From contig JAYPQK010000002.1 in NCBI GenBank assembly GCA_038131955.1, forward strand, positions 372,001 through 436,000: 64,000 nucleotides of DNA. The letters are read 5' to 3'. The DNA comes from SHAN690 sp038131955 (GTDB lineage Bacteria; Bacteroidota; Bacteroidia; Flavobacteriales_G; Salibacteraceae). Under the pieces are notes generated by a model. It worked only from the letters and a program-made list of their open reading frames with translations, was not told the DNA's origin and ran no database searches. Positions 17,500-26,719 of the stretch are shown here, one piece after another. Both the position numbers and the translations under genes were made by a program. Every line of letters begins with the position of its first letter. Position 1 is the stretch's first letter.

Positions 17500-20400
17500 T
17501 CAAAAATCTAGGCCCAATGATAGGTGGGCCATGGGGTCCAAAAATAAGCCGTTTTCGATGCCCCAAGCATAATCGAATCGAACAAAGTAGCCCCAAACCT
17601 TCGCTCTTAGTCCAGCTCCTACCCCTCCGATGAGCGGGTCGCTTTGGTTCTCATAGATGACGGTAATTGAACCGTTAGACTCCTCAATTCGATTGAAAGT
17701 ATTCTCCTCTGAATACGGAGTTACACCCGTCCAGGCCGTACCCATATCTGCAAACCCAATGACCTGCAAGGTACTGAGGAACTCGCTCTTCAGCGGCTTG
17801 TTGGTAAAATATCGGACGACCGGCCATCGCAATTCGCTGTTGAACACACCGAAGTTATTTCCATTGCGTGCGTTTTGCACAAAACCACGCATGTTAGTAG
17901 CGATCGACTGGAAACGATAGCCTTGTGTACGGGAAATACTGGTAGAAAAATCAAAGCGATCACGCGTGCTCAGCACGATCCAGTTGTCGACACTACCCAT
18001 GTAGTACACCACCTTCTGTGGACCAAAGCTTGCGCTACCAGCCAAGCGGTTCGCCCAGACGAGGTCTCGATGGATAGGGATGTAATTCCGAAGGTCAAGC
18101 CCTGTGACATAGAGCGCCGCGGCGGGATTCTTCATGCTACGATAGTGCTCAGCAAAGACCTTGGCGCGCGTTCCGTTCAGGATATTCAAGCTTTTGTTCA
18201 AGGTATTGTCAAAGATGTATTCCAGCTTGAATCCGGCATAGTAGTCCGTGACATCATCCTCCTCCAATCCACTTCGGTCGGCACCCAAAGTGATCACTCG
18301 ATCATATCGACCGGTGATCGTGGCTTGCACTGCATTCACTTCGTCTAACGGATATCGGAAGATCCCTCTACCCTGATACAACTGGGTACGCTGTGTCATT
18401 TGAGCAGAAGCCAGCGTGGTCAACGCCTGACGTTGGAGGATGAACTTCTTATCGAGTCGCTTGGAGCGATTCTCCATTGAGATGAAGTATTCTGTTCCGT
18501 TATTGTTGAACGAATAGCGGAAACCACCTTCGATGTTGTAGTCTTCAAAGACGTCCAGCACACCCACTTTCAAGAAGGTACCCATGCCTGGCATAACGTA
18601 TGGTCCACCTGTAAAGGGTTGATAGAGGTCGGTAGCATAATCGAAATCAAACTGGGTCGTAAGATCCGTCGCGGAGAATGCGATCTCGTAGTTGCGCATC
18701 TCAGGAACGCGCATCACCGGCATGGCTTTCATCTCGGTCGAATCTTCCTCCTCTTCCATCGACTCTTGAGGCTTCGCTGCTTGGATCAACTGTCCTTCTT
18801 CGTTCACCAGATCCTCCTCAAACTCATAATTGAAAATGTCGATCAGTCCATCTTCTTCAAAATCGCGAGGTAAGTCTTCTGGGAAGACCTTACGGTAGCG
18901 CACCTTGACACCCATGGTATCGTAGCGTGTCTGCTGTGTTGCAGTGACTAATGTATCTTGCATGGACGGATCCAACTCTACAAGTAGGTTCTGGACATAC
19001 CTGGAATTTACTGGATCATGAGCACGCCACACTTCTTCGCCTTCGAGTAGTTGGAAGCGATAACGTCCATTGTAGAAAAAAAGCTCCACTAAGCGCTGCT
19101 CTGATGGATCGTAGTCGAACTCTTGGATATTCCTTCTATAGCCCGTTAGAGGTTCATTTCTAGAAAAGTATCGAAAGGTGATGACGGTATCAATGGAAAC
19201 GATTGAGCTGTCGTAGGTACCCAAGTAACGATTCTTGATCCCCGATGCGTCGCTGACGTACATGAAGCGATCCTTGTCGAGCTTCACCGGTCGTTCCTCA
19301 TTGGCCAAAGGCGTATTGGTCAGTCGCTTTGCAACTTCACTCCCGTCGAGGTCGAGCTTGAAGATATCCATGGTTGGCGCTGGGCGAAACTTGAGGTAGT
19401 CTTGGGCTTCATTCACTACCTCGGTCTTTCTATTGGAAGCAAACAGAATGGCATCCTCCTTCCAGAATGCGGGATAGCGGTCATCGTAGATATCATCCGT
19501 CAACTGCTTATGGCTGTTGGCGGCGATGCTATAGAGGTAAACGTCCGTTTGTCCGTGATTGATCGCGGAGAAGAGAATATTCTTGCCATCGGGAGCGAAA
19601 TCCATTTCAAGGACCTTCTCGATGCGAAGCAATTCGATCTTCGACACCTTCTTGCCTGTCAAGGGGTCAAAGCGCTGGAGCCAAAGCTTTCCTTTCTTTT
19701 CGGTAATGACAAACAACTCACCGGTTACCGGATTCCAGTCCATGACCGGATAGCCCAGGTCATAGATGTGATCCAAGCGGTGGCCTTGCCTCAGGAGCTT
19801 TTTGCTCTTCCCCTTTTGGGTGTCGAACATGCGCACCTTGATCTTGCTGAGGTTGTTGGTCGCGTACGCCAGATATCGTCCATCGGCACTTAGTTTCGGC
19901 TCAGTGTAGTCGGGTGCTTTCTTTATTCTGAAGGGCATGAACTCGCTGAAGTCTTGGGTGCCCTCCTCGTCTGTTGTATATCGGTATTGAAAATAGCGAT
20001 CGGCTTCGTTGAGGACAGTATTCAACGAAATCCCCAAGACAAACAGGAACCCTGACTCCACATTCCTCGTCACTCGGGCCATGTAGAGGATATTGGGAAT
20101 CACATTCGTGCCATACGTTTCCCCCACATAATACCAGAGCGCTCGACCTGCCAACTCCGACTCCTTTCCTTGCAGTCTGTTGAAGTTGCCATACTTGTCT
20201 CTGGAAACAAGGTCGCGCAGTTTATCGTCTGACTCCACATCCCAAGGTCGCGCTGCATAATTGATCAGTCCATTCGTAAACCAGAGTGGGAAGTTGATCA
20301 GCGCGCTGTTTTTGATCATCTCGCGCCAATTGTCACCAAAGAGCATTTGTCCTACCAGCACCTGAGCAAGGCCATGGCGGATCTGTTCTCGGAATGAATT

Positions 20401-20811
20401 CAGGTCGCCATCGAAGTAGACGAAGATCTTGGATCCCGCGATCTGCGTGGTTCCGCCAATGTTAGATTCGTCGGTCTGAGGAATGCCCACGTTACTCTGC
20501 CCGAAGTGTTCCAGCTTTTGGTAGACCACAAACTGGACCCGTTCACGCTTGATGGAATAATCGAAGAACTGTTCGACCTCATCGATCATCTCATTGGCAT
20601 TCTTGGCTGTGAAGAGTGCAAGATTCTTATTCTCACCATAGAAGTACACGGTGAAGTAGTCGTACTCATACTTCAACCAATCGAACTGCTCATGCTGCAC
20701 GCGGTTCTTTCCAAATGGATGATGCATACCATGGTAGAACTGGGCACTCGCAGTTTGTGCGAAGACCCAAAGAATAAGCAGCGTTAATATCGTTCTACAT
20801 TTGTCGGCCAT
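17500..20811 (-). CDS. TolB-like propeller fused to an Omp85-type outer-membrane barrel
   Basis: A 1103-residue exported protein. The start at 20811 (MADKCRTILTLL...ASAQ) gives a proper signal peptide; an upstream frame to 20898 adds nothing. Residues about 25-290 resemble the gluzincin-like or surface-anchored N-terminal part seen in TolB-type proteins of Bacteroidota (YDYFTVYFYGENKN, PLWFTNGLINYAA). Residues about 310-620 are WD40/TolB blades (PKLSADGRYLAYATNN, MDFAPDGKNILFSAIN, DDRYPAFWKEDAILFASNR). Residues about 760-1103 form a C-terminal barrel with surface-antigen features (MRGFVQNARNGNNFGVFNSE, GGVGAGLRAKVWGYFVRFDY) and a terminal Phe. So a periplasmic propeller is tethered to an outer-membrane pore. 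Function unknown. Confidence 0.85.
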   Translation of the reverse strand: MADKCRTILTLLILWVFAQTASAQFYHGMHHPFGKNRVQHEQFDWLKYEYDYFTVYFYGENKNLALFTAKNANEMIDEVEQFFDYSIKRERVQFVVYQKLEHFGQSNVGIPQTDESNIGGTTQIAGSKIFVYFDGDLNSFREQIRHGLAQVLVGQMLFGDNWREMIKNSALINFPLWFTNGLINYAARPWDVESDDKLRDLVSRDKYGNFNRLQGKESELAGRALWYYVGETYGTNVIPNILYMARVTRNVESGFLFVLGISLNTVLNEADRYFQYRYTTDEEGTQDFSEFMPFRIKKAPDYTEPKLSADGRYLAYATNNLSKIKVRMFDTQKGKSKKLLRQGHRLDHIYDLGYPVMDWNPVTGELFVITEKKGKLWLQRFDPLTGKKVSKIELLRIEKVLEMDFAPDGKNILFSAINHGQTDVYLYSIAANSHKQLTDDIYDDRYPAFWKEDAILFASNRKTEVVNEAQDYLKFRPAPTMDIFKLDLDGSEVAKRLTNTPLANEERPVKLDKDRFMYVSDASGIKNRYLGTYDSSIVSIDTVITFRYFSRNEPLTGYRRNIQEFDYDPSEQRLVELFFYNGRYRFQLLEGEEVWRAHDPVNSRYVQNLLVELDPSMQDTLVTATQQTRYDTMGVKVRYRKVFPEDLPRDFEEDGLIDIFNYEFEEDLVNEEGQLIQAAKPQESMEEEEDSTEMKAMPVMRVPEMRNYEIAFSATDLTTQFDFDYATDLYQPFTGGPYVMPGMGTFLKVGVLDVFEDYNIEGGFRYSFNNNGTEYFISMENRSKRLDKKFILQRQALTTLASAQMTQRTQLYQGRGIFRYPLDEVNAVQATITGRYDRVITLGADRSGLEEDDVTDYYAGFKLEYIFDNTLNKSLNILNGTRAKVFAEHYRSMKNPAAALYVTGLDLRNYIPIHRDLVWANRLAGSASFGPQKVVYYMGSVDNWIVLSTRDRFDFSTSISRTQGYRFQSIATNMRGFVQNARNGNNFGVFNSELRWPVVRYFTNKPLKSEFLSTLQVIGFADMGTAWTGVTPYSEENTFNRIEESNGSITVIYENQSDPLIGGVGAGLRAKVWGYFVRFDYAWGIENGLFLDPMAHLSLGLDF

Positions 20812-20880
20812 GCAAGAAACACCTGAAAGGGATAAAGGTAGCAACCTCATTTCATAACCCTGTAACAATTCAGACGAACA

Positions 20881-21531
20881 ATGGTGCACATTAGACAATT
20901 CGAATTCAGTCCATTCTCAGAGAACACCTATGTTCTCTATTCCGACGAAGGAAATTGCTGGATCATCGACCCGGGATGCTACTATCCAGAGGAGAAACAG
21001 GAGCTCAAAGAGTTTATTGCCTCCAAGGGTTTAAAGCCGACGCGACTGCTGAATACCCACTGTCATTTAGACCACGTATTTGGCAATGCCTTCGTCTACA
21101 GCTCCTACGGACTTCGACCCGAGTACCACGAAAAGGACGAGCCCACGATGCAAATGGCACCCACTTCCGCCAGCATGTATGGCATTCCCGGATTCGAGAC
21201 CTCTCCCAACCCCGAGCGATACTTGAGTGAGGAAGAAAAGCTAGACCTCGACGGTCATGAAATAGAGCTGCGTTTCTGTCCCGGTCACGCTCCGGGACAT
21301 CTCGTTTTCATCCTTCATGAGCAGAAGGCCATCATTGGAGGCGACGTACTCTTCAATGGAAGCATTGGACGCACGGATCTACCCGGCGGGGATCACGAGA
21401 CTTTGTTGCGTTCTATACGAGAACAGCTCTACGTTCTGGACGATGACTACACGGTGTATTCTGGACATGGTCCCACAACGATCATTGGACAGGAGAAAAA
21501 ATCAAATCCTTTCGTTCGCGGAGCGGAGTAG
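20881..21531 (+). CDS. Metallo-beta-lactamase-fold hydrolase (glyoxalase II-like)
   Basis: A 216-residue cytosolic zinc hydrolase. Metal-binding residues are His60, His62, Asp64 and His65 in THCHLDH; further ligands are His in CPGHAPGHLVF, Asp in IIGGDVLF and His in VYSGHGPTT. The short length without the C-terminal helical domain of true glyoxalase II fits the YcbL-like group that hydrolyses thioesters such as S-lactoylglutathione. Its start is 69 bases from the divergent propeller-barrel gene. Confidence 0.92.
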   Translation: MVHIRQFEFSPFSENTYVLYSDEGNCWIIDPGCYYPEEKQELKEFIASKGLKPTRLLNTHCHLDHVFGNAFVYSSYGLRPEYHEKDEPTMQMAPTSASMYGIPGFETSPNPERYLSEEEKLDLDGHEIELRFCPGHAPGHLVFILHEQKAIIGGDVLFNGSIGRTDLPGGDHETLLRSIREQLYVLDDDYTVYSGHGPTTIIGQEKKSNPFVRGAE

Positions 21532-21594
21532 AATCCTTTTTTTTTGCCCAAAATCTAAACAAGCAAACTATGATAGATATCGAATCACACGACG

Positions 21595-22380
21595 ATGCTT
21601 GGAGACTTCATCGTCAAATACGGACTTTCTCTCATTGGCGCTATTGCCGCCCTCATCATTGGTATGTGGATTATCAATGTGATCGTCAAGCAGATCGCCA
21701 ATATGATGGCCAAGCGAAATGTTGACCCAAGCCTAGTAACCTTCTTACGAAGCGTTCTTTCAATCACGCTCAAAGTAGCCTTGGTCATCAGCGTGGCAGG
21801 CATGGTCGGTATCGAGATGACCTCCTTCGTAGCTATCTTGGGAGCTGCAGGTCTGGCCGTGGGTCTGGCCATGCAGGGCACATTACAGAATTTTGCCGGG
21901 GGAGTCATGATCTTACTCTTCAAACCATACAAAGTGGGAGACATTGTGGACGCAGGTGGACACACCGGTACCGTAAAGGAGATCCAGATCTTCAACACTA
22001 TTTTGAATACGCCGGACAACAAGATCATTATCATTCCAAATGGAGATCTCGCCAATTCAAGCATGACGAACTTCAGCACGATGCCAACTCGTCGGCTGGA
22101 TTTTTCTTTCGGTATTGATTACGGCGACGACTTCGAGAAAGCGAAAGGCCTGATCATGGATCTGATCAATGCAGATGCTCTAATTTTGAAGGATCCCGCT
22201 CCATTCTGTCGTTTAGGTGAGTTGGGCGACAGCTCCGTGAACATCACCGTACGCGTTTGGGTTGAGGCAGCAGAGTATTGAAACGTCCATTTCGACATGA
22301 TCGAGAATGTGAAGAAGAGCTTCGACGCCAATGGTGTCAGCTTCCCATTCCCTCAAATGGATGTGCATTTGGATAAGTAG
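21595..22380 (+). pseudogene. mscS: MscS-type mechanosensitive channel with an in-frame TGA
   Basis: Read through, 261 residues of a small-conductance mechanosensitive channel that releases solutes on osmotic downshock. The pore helix TM3 is the glycine/alanine-rich ILGAAGLAVGLAMQGTLQNF, followed by the beta domain (GGVMILLFKPYKVGDIVDA, IIIPNGDLANSSMTNFS). A TGA at 22279-22281 interrupts the frame (EAAEY-stop-NVHFDMIENV) where relatives normally have Trp in a YW.V(Y/F)(F/W)D motif; the frame then continues to the normal ending SFPFPQMDVHL. One base change, TGG to TGA, explains it. The truncated product would lack the cytoplasmic vestibule helix. Confidence 0.88.
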
Positions 22381-22402
22381 GTCATCCTACCAACTTTAGA
22401 AG

Positions 22403-22467
22403 GTCCGTCCATCACACAATGATGTCGGTCGAAAGACTGGCAACTTTGTGGGTAGGACGGGCTTTTT
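22403..22467 (+). terminator. Long three-step hairpin with T-tract after mscS
   Basis: Outer stem GTCCGTCC / GGACGGGC (22403-22410 with 22454-22461), then CACAA / TTGTG, then a seven-pair apical stem GTCGGTC / GACTGGC closed by a GAAA tetraloop, with small internal loops between. It is followed by TTTTTG. It will end transcription from mscS. The stacked design with a GNRA tetraloop is more elaborate than the other terminators here. Confidence 0.75.
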
Positions 22468-22517
22468 GTTTGCAATAAATCGAAACATTTGAAGTCGCAA
22501 TTGTTGTGTCGACACAT

Positions 22518-24950
22518 ATGAGCACGAAAAAGATCATCCTGAACGTCTTTTTCTTGTTCGCCCTAGTCGCTCAGCTTTCGGCCCAAGGTCGTGGTGGAGA
22601 GCGTGAAATGACGGCGATCAAGGGCTTTGTGGTCGTTGCCAACGATGAGCCTGTTCCCTTCGCAAACATCGCTCTCTTTAGAGTAGATAGTTCGCTTGTT
22701 GGAGGATCCACCAGCGATATGGACGGAAAATTCAGTACGAGAGCCAAACCAGGCAACTACTACATCGAGATCACCTTCCTTTCATACCAAACGAAGGTGG
22801 TGGATGACATTGTCAAAAAACCCGGAGAGGATGTACTTCTTGGCCGTATCCAATTGGAAGAAAATGCTCAGATGCTAGATGAAGTCGTGGTAGAAGCGGA
22901 GCGCAGCACGATGGAATTCAAATTAGACAAGCGGGTCTTCAACGTAGGTTCAGATTTATCGAATGCCGGTGGAAATGCGGCTGACATCATCCAAAACGTT
23001 CCGTCTGTGGATGTAGACATTGAGGGGAATGTGAGCCTCAGAGGAAGTGAGAACGTACGCATCCTGATCGATGGTAAGCAATCAGGACTGGTGGGTGATG
23101 GCAATGCCGATGCACTGCGCCTCATTCAAGGAGACATGATCGACAAGATCGAGGTGATCACTAACCCATCCTCGAAGTACGAGGCTGAAGGCGAAGTGGG
23201 CATCTTGAATATTGTCTTGAAGAAAGAAAAGCAGAAGGGTTTCAATGGATCGTTCGAAGCGCGTGTAGGCTATCCGGACAACTACGGAGGGTCTTTCAGT
23301 GTGAACTACCGTCGTAAGTGGATCAACATGTTTGCCAGTTCGGGTTTGAATTATCGGATGTCTCCTGGCAGAGGCAGTAGCTACCAAACCTACGATGGGC
23401 CGGACACCACGTACACCTTCGAACGACTTCAAAATCATACGCGTGGAGGGTTGAGTTCGGTGAACCGTGCCGGTGCCGACATCTTCATCAACGACAAGAA
23501 TACCATCACGGCAGCCGTGCTGTACAAATATTCGGATGGCGACAATCATGCCCTCTTGGAATACAATGACATCAACGCCGAAGATGTGCTGGTATCCTCT
23601 ACCCTACGTGACGAGCGCGAGCGCGAGTTGAGTCAAGACCTGGAGTTTTCCCTCAATCATGTGAAGACCTTTGATAAGAAAGAGCACAAGTTGGTGACCG
23701 ATGTGAGGATGAACATCAACGAAGATGGCGAAACGGCGAACTTGGTGCAGACAATCAGTACCACTTCGGATGCGATAAGCTATCAGCGAAGCAGCAACAC
23801 CGAAGACCAGCGCACCTATTTAATGCAAACGGACTACACTCGCCCCATTGGCAAGGACGGGAAATTCGAAACGGGAGCGCGTGTTTCTCTACGGGAAATC
23901 GAGAACTTCTACAGCGTGGATCTTAGGAATTCAGATAGCGCAGATTGGCGTTCGCTAACCGATTTCACGGACAACCTGACCTACACAGAAAACATCTATG
24001 CAGCCTACGCGCTCTATGGGAACGAGTGGAAGCGATTCTCTTACCAAGCCGGAATACGGGCGGAATACACGGACATCAGGACGGTATTGGAACTAAGCGG
24101 ACTAGAGAATCCTCGGGAATACCTAAACTTCTTCCCTAGTGCGCACGTGAATTACGAGTTGAATGAGTGCAATAGCCTACAACTCAGTTACAGTCGTCGA
24201 TTGAGTCGACCAAGTTTCCGCGAGTTGATTCCCTTTTATAGCTATACCGATCCACGCTTCTTCTACGGTGGAAATCCTGACCTTAATCCGGAGTACACAG
24301 ACAGTTATGAGGCTGGGTTCTTGCGCATGTTCAAGAAGGGAAGCTTCTTGGGTAGCGTCTATTACCGCCACACCGCTGATGTAGTTCAGCGGATCACCAC
24401 CACTGATTCCACGAGTTTGATCCGAACCTATCCGATAAACTTGGGAACGCAAGATGCTTACGGCGTAGAAGCCAATTTGAACCTCGACATTACGAAGTGG
24501 TGGCGCATAAATGCTAGTGGTAACGCTTACTACGCGGTCATTCAGGGCGATTATCGAGAAGACAACTTCAACACCGAGCTTCTGACCTTCATGGGTAGGG
24601 CCAACACCAATATGTCACTTCCGAAAGATGTAGACCTACAGGTTAGCGTGCGTTACCGAGCTCCGAGGAACACGCCACAGGGACGTCGCTTGGCGGTAAC
24701 CACCATGGACGCTGGACTGGCAAGGGACTTCTTCAAGGGCAAGGGAACCTTGGTATTCAACGTACGCGACATCTTCAACTCAGGTATCCGTCGATCGATT
24801 ATCGACACCGAGTACCTCTACTCCGAAAGCGACTTCCAATGGAGGGTTCGTCAGTTCACCCTCACGTTCAACTACCGCATCAACCAGCGCAAGCAGCGCG
24901 GAGGTCGTGGTGAAGGAACGGAAGGCGGGATGGATGATGGCGGGTATTAA
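22518..24950 (+). CDS. TonB-dependent outer-membrane receptor (OMP_b-brl_3 family)
   Basis: An 810-residue outer-membrane protein: signal peptide (IILNVFFLFALVAQLSAQ), an Ig-like carboxypeptidase-regulatory domain (IKGFVVVANDEPVPFANIAL, DMDGKFSTRAKPGNYYIEI) at residues about 30-115, a plug domain (VRILIDGKQSGL, IDKIEVITNPSSKYEAEG, GILNIVLKKEK) at about 125-235, and a long barrel to the end (LSYSRRLSRPSFRELIPF, GNPDLNPEYTDSYEAGF). The C-terminal arginine/glycine-rich tail (RKQRGGRGEGTEGG) is periplasmic or disordered. There is no SusD partner, so this is the SusD-independent type; cargo is unknown. Start at ATG 22518 rather than GTG 22506. Confidence 0.93.
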   Translation: MSTKKIILNVFFLFALVAQLSAQGRGGEREMTAIKGFVVVANDEPVPFANIALFRVDSSLVGGSTSDMDGKFSTRAKPGNYYIEITFLSYQTKVVDDIVKKPGEDVLLGRIQLEENAQMLDEVVVEAERSTMEFKLDKRVFNVGSDLSNAGGNAADIIQNVPSVDVDIEGNVSLRGSENVRILIDGKQSGLVGDGNADALRLIQGDMIDKIEVITNPSSKYEAEGEVGILNIVLKKEKQKGFNGSFEARVGYPDNYGGSFSVNYRRKWINMFASSGLNYRMSPGRGSSYQTYDGPDTTYTFERLQNHTRGGLSSVNRAGADIFINDKNTITAAVLYKYSDGDNHALLEYNDINAEDVLVSSTLRDERERELSQDLEFSLNHVKTFDKKEHKLVTDVRMNINEDGETANLVQTISTTSDAISYQRSSNTEDQRTYLMQTDYTRPIGKDGKFETGARVSLREIENFYSVDLRNSDSADWRSLTDFTDNLTYTENIYAAYALYGNEWKRFSYQAGIRAEYTDIRTVLELSGLENPREYLNFFPSAHVNYELNECNSLQLSYSRRLSRPSFRELIPFYSYTDPRFFYGGNPDLNPEYTDSYEAGFLRMFKKGSFLGSVYYRHTADVVQRITTTDSTSLIRTYPINLGTQDAYGVEANLNLDITKWWRINASGNAYYAVIQGDYREDNFNTELLTFMGRANTNMSLPKDVDLQVSVRYRAPRNTPQGRRLAVTTMDAGLARDFFKGKGTLVFNVRDIFNSGIRRSIIDTEYLYSESDFQWRVRQFTLTFNYRINQRKQRGGRGEGTEGGMDDGGY

Positions 24951-25160
24951 TATTCAATATTAATTTTCAGTGAGGCTGATCTAAGTGCGACAGTGCGCAG
25001 TGATTAGTGCGCATTAGGTGTACTTGTAGTTCGAGTGATTAGAGATTAGAGAATGGAGATTGTTGAATAGTTAAATAGTTGAGAACATGTCTATTGCACA
25101 GTCTGGTATTACAGGTCAAAAGAGCGACTCAGAATAAATTCATTTCGAGTTAGATTTTTG
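24951..25160. repeat. Phrase-repeat spacer before tRNA-Asp
   Basis: Contains TAATATTCAATATTAATTTT just after the receptor stop (a possible weak hairpin), then CAGTGCGCAGTGATTAGTGC, and GTGATTAGAGATTAGAG with GTTGAATAGTTAAATAGTTG near 25036-25080. GATTAGAGATTAG is shared with the gap at 13314. No gene. Confidence 0.5.
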
Positions 25161-25191
25161 TTTGCAACAGTTCCAGAAAACTATATTTTTG
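25161..25191 (+). promoter_or_regulatory. Bacteroidetes-type promoter of tRNA-Asp
   Basis: TTTG at 25161-25164 and TATTTTTG at 25184-25191, 19 bases apart. This matches the Bacteroidetes primary sigma consensus (-33 TTTG, -7 TAnnTTTG). The predicted transcription start is near 25197, about 35 bases ahead of the tRNA. Confidence 0.7.
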
Positions 25192-25231
25192 CCGTCCTTT
25201 TGAAACGAAAAGAATTGTTCATTAGAAGTTT

Positions 25232-25308
25232 GGTCCGGTAGTTCAGTTGGTTAGAATACATGCCTGTCACGCATGGGGTCGCGAGTTCGAGTCTCGTCCG
25301 GACCGCCA
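25232..25308 (+). tRNA. tRNA-Asp (GTC)
   Basis: Full cloverleaf: acceptor GGTCCGG / CCGGACC, D-loop GTTCAGTTGGTTAGAA, anticodon stem-loop with CCTGTCACG (anticodon GTC at 25266-25268), T-loop GTTCGAGTC, discriminator G at 25305 and an encoded CCA at 25306-25308. Anticodon GTC reads Asp codons GAC and GAU. Confidence 0.98.
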
Positions 25309-25342
25309 AGAAGATAAGCCTCTATGGCTGGAGGAATAGAAA

Positions 25343-25375
25343 AGCCCGAAGACGTATCAAGTCATCGGGCTTTTT
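25343..25375 (+). terminator. Rho-independent terminator of tRNA-Asp
   Basis: Stem AGCCCGA / TCGGGCT extended by three more pairs past a mismatch, loop GTATCAA, followed by TTTTTG. It lies 35 bases after the tRNA and ends that transcript ahead of the convergent Fic gene. Confidence 0.85.
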
Positions 25376-25420
25376 GCTTTTACGGGCGCTTGCAACATTT
25401 CGCCAATGTTATACCCGACT

Positions 25421-26503
25421 TTACCTCTCAAGTATTTTCATCAATCTGTGATTCAGATATAGTTTTTCCTTTCCTACTCGTACGGATTTTAGGAATCCTT
25501 CTTCTTCTAGGGCAATTAGGTAGTTTCCAACCGTTTTCGGGGTACCTAATCCTATATCGATCAGGTTCTGTCTTTTGGTATAGGGAAGTTTGAAGATGAC
25601 CTCAACTAGGTCTTTAGAATATACTTTCGGTAGCCTTTCCTTTATTTCTTGCCCAGTAGATTCCATGATATGAATAATTGATTCTAGTCTATGTAATCCT
25701 TTAATGGCGGTGGATTCAATCATTTCCATCATATAAAGGATGAATATGGACCAATCATTCTTTTCTGTAACTGATCGTAACCCCTCGTAATACTCGTCCT
25801 TATGTTCTATGATGTACTCACTTAAGTAAAGTGCAGGAACATCAAGAAGCTGCTCCATTTTTAGTTGAAGTAGTAGAAGAATACGACCCGTTCTTCCATT
25901 TCCATCGGAAAATGGGTGTATCGCTTCAAACTGATAGTGTGAAACAGCCATTTTTATCAAAGGATCTAATGAATCATATTGATTGATGAATTGTTCGAGG
26001 TTGGCCATTTTTTCTCGTATAACTTGTTCCCCGGTAGGGGGAGTGTAAATCACCTCTCCTTTTATATTGGACAGCTTAGTACCAGGGGTAGTTCTAATTC
26101 CCGCAGTATTTTGTTTTATACACTGTACAAGCTCCTCGCAAAGGTTGGTTATAATGAATGGTTTCTTCTCGAGTCGATTGAGCCCTAGCCGAATGGCCTC
26201 TTTGTAGCTAATCACTTCTTTGGTGGCAGGATTATCGAATTTTTTATCTGCTACTACAGCTTGATATAAGTCGTCATTTGTCGTGATTATGTTCTCTATT
26301 TCAGAGCTGGCCTTCGCTTCTTGCAAGTGAAGTGTATCAAGAAATAAACCTGGATTTGGTAGGTTTCTTATAGCGCCATTCAGTTGAGCCAATGCTCTAC
26401 TGGCGCTTATCGTTTTTGTTAGAATTTCTTTCGTTTCCAAGTCTGCCTTTGGAGGAAGCAGAGGCAAATCATTATACGGTTGAGATCTTTTGAACTTGTT
26501 CAT
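25421..26503 (-). CDS. Fic family protein with N-terminal autoinhibitory motif
   Basis: A 360-residue Fic/DOC protein, which transfers AMP (or a related nucleotide) to target proteins. The core motif HPFSDGNGRTGR begins at His196 and has all catalytic residues. The inhibitory helix motif [ST]xxxE[GN] is present as SSEIEN (Ser66, Glu70, Asn71), making it a class II, self-inhibited Fic. The N-terminal SQPYNDLPLLPPK and a C-terminal winged-helix-like region (KRQNLIDIGLGTPKTVGNYL) complete the usual architecture. The start at 26503 fits relatives; the frame is open to 26557. The gene is clearly AT-richer than its neighbours and lies just downstream of, and facing, the tRNA, so lateral acquisition is likely. 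No antitoxin-like partner is seen. Confidence 0.92.
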   Translation of the reverse strand: MNKFKRSQPYNDLPLLPPKADLETKEILTKTISASRALAQLNGAIRNLPNPGLFLDTLHLQEAKASSEIENIITTNDDLYQAVVADKKFDNPATKEVISYKEAIRLGLNRLEKKPFIITNLCEELVQCIKQNTAGIRTTPGTKLSNIKGEVIYTPPTGEQVIREKMANLEQFINQYDSLDPLIKMAVSHYQFEAIHPFSDGNGRTGRILLLLQLKMEQLLDVPALYLSEYIIEHKDEYYEGLRSVTEKNDWSIFILYMMEMIESTAIKGLHRLESIIHIMESTGQEIKERLPKVYSKDLVEVIFKLPYTKRQNLIDIGLGTPKTVGNYLIALEEEGFLKSVRVGKEKLYLNHRLMKILER

Positions 26504-26719
26504 CATTTCGACGGTAACATTTACACTCAATTCTAATACAAGGGTAAATTTATGCATTTTTTACCCTTGTTTAACCTAAGCATGTAATCTTTACTCCCGT
26601 TCTCGTGAAAGATTTCGTCCAACGGACTGGGCTTTGACGCTTGGGGATTTAAGCCAAAGTCTAATTTGACTTGAATTGGAAAGTGCAACAATAAATAGGT
26701 GACTACTGCACCATTCAAC

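Noticed and set aside
4742..22281. Stop-codon reassignment (TAG or TGA as sense)
   Set aside because: TAG and TGA end many normal genes in this window (dxr with TGA, the giant gene with TAG), so the in-frame stops are lesions or errors.
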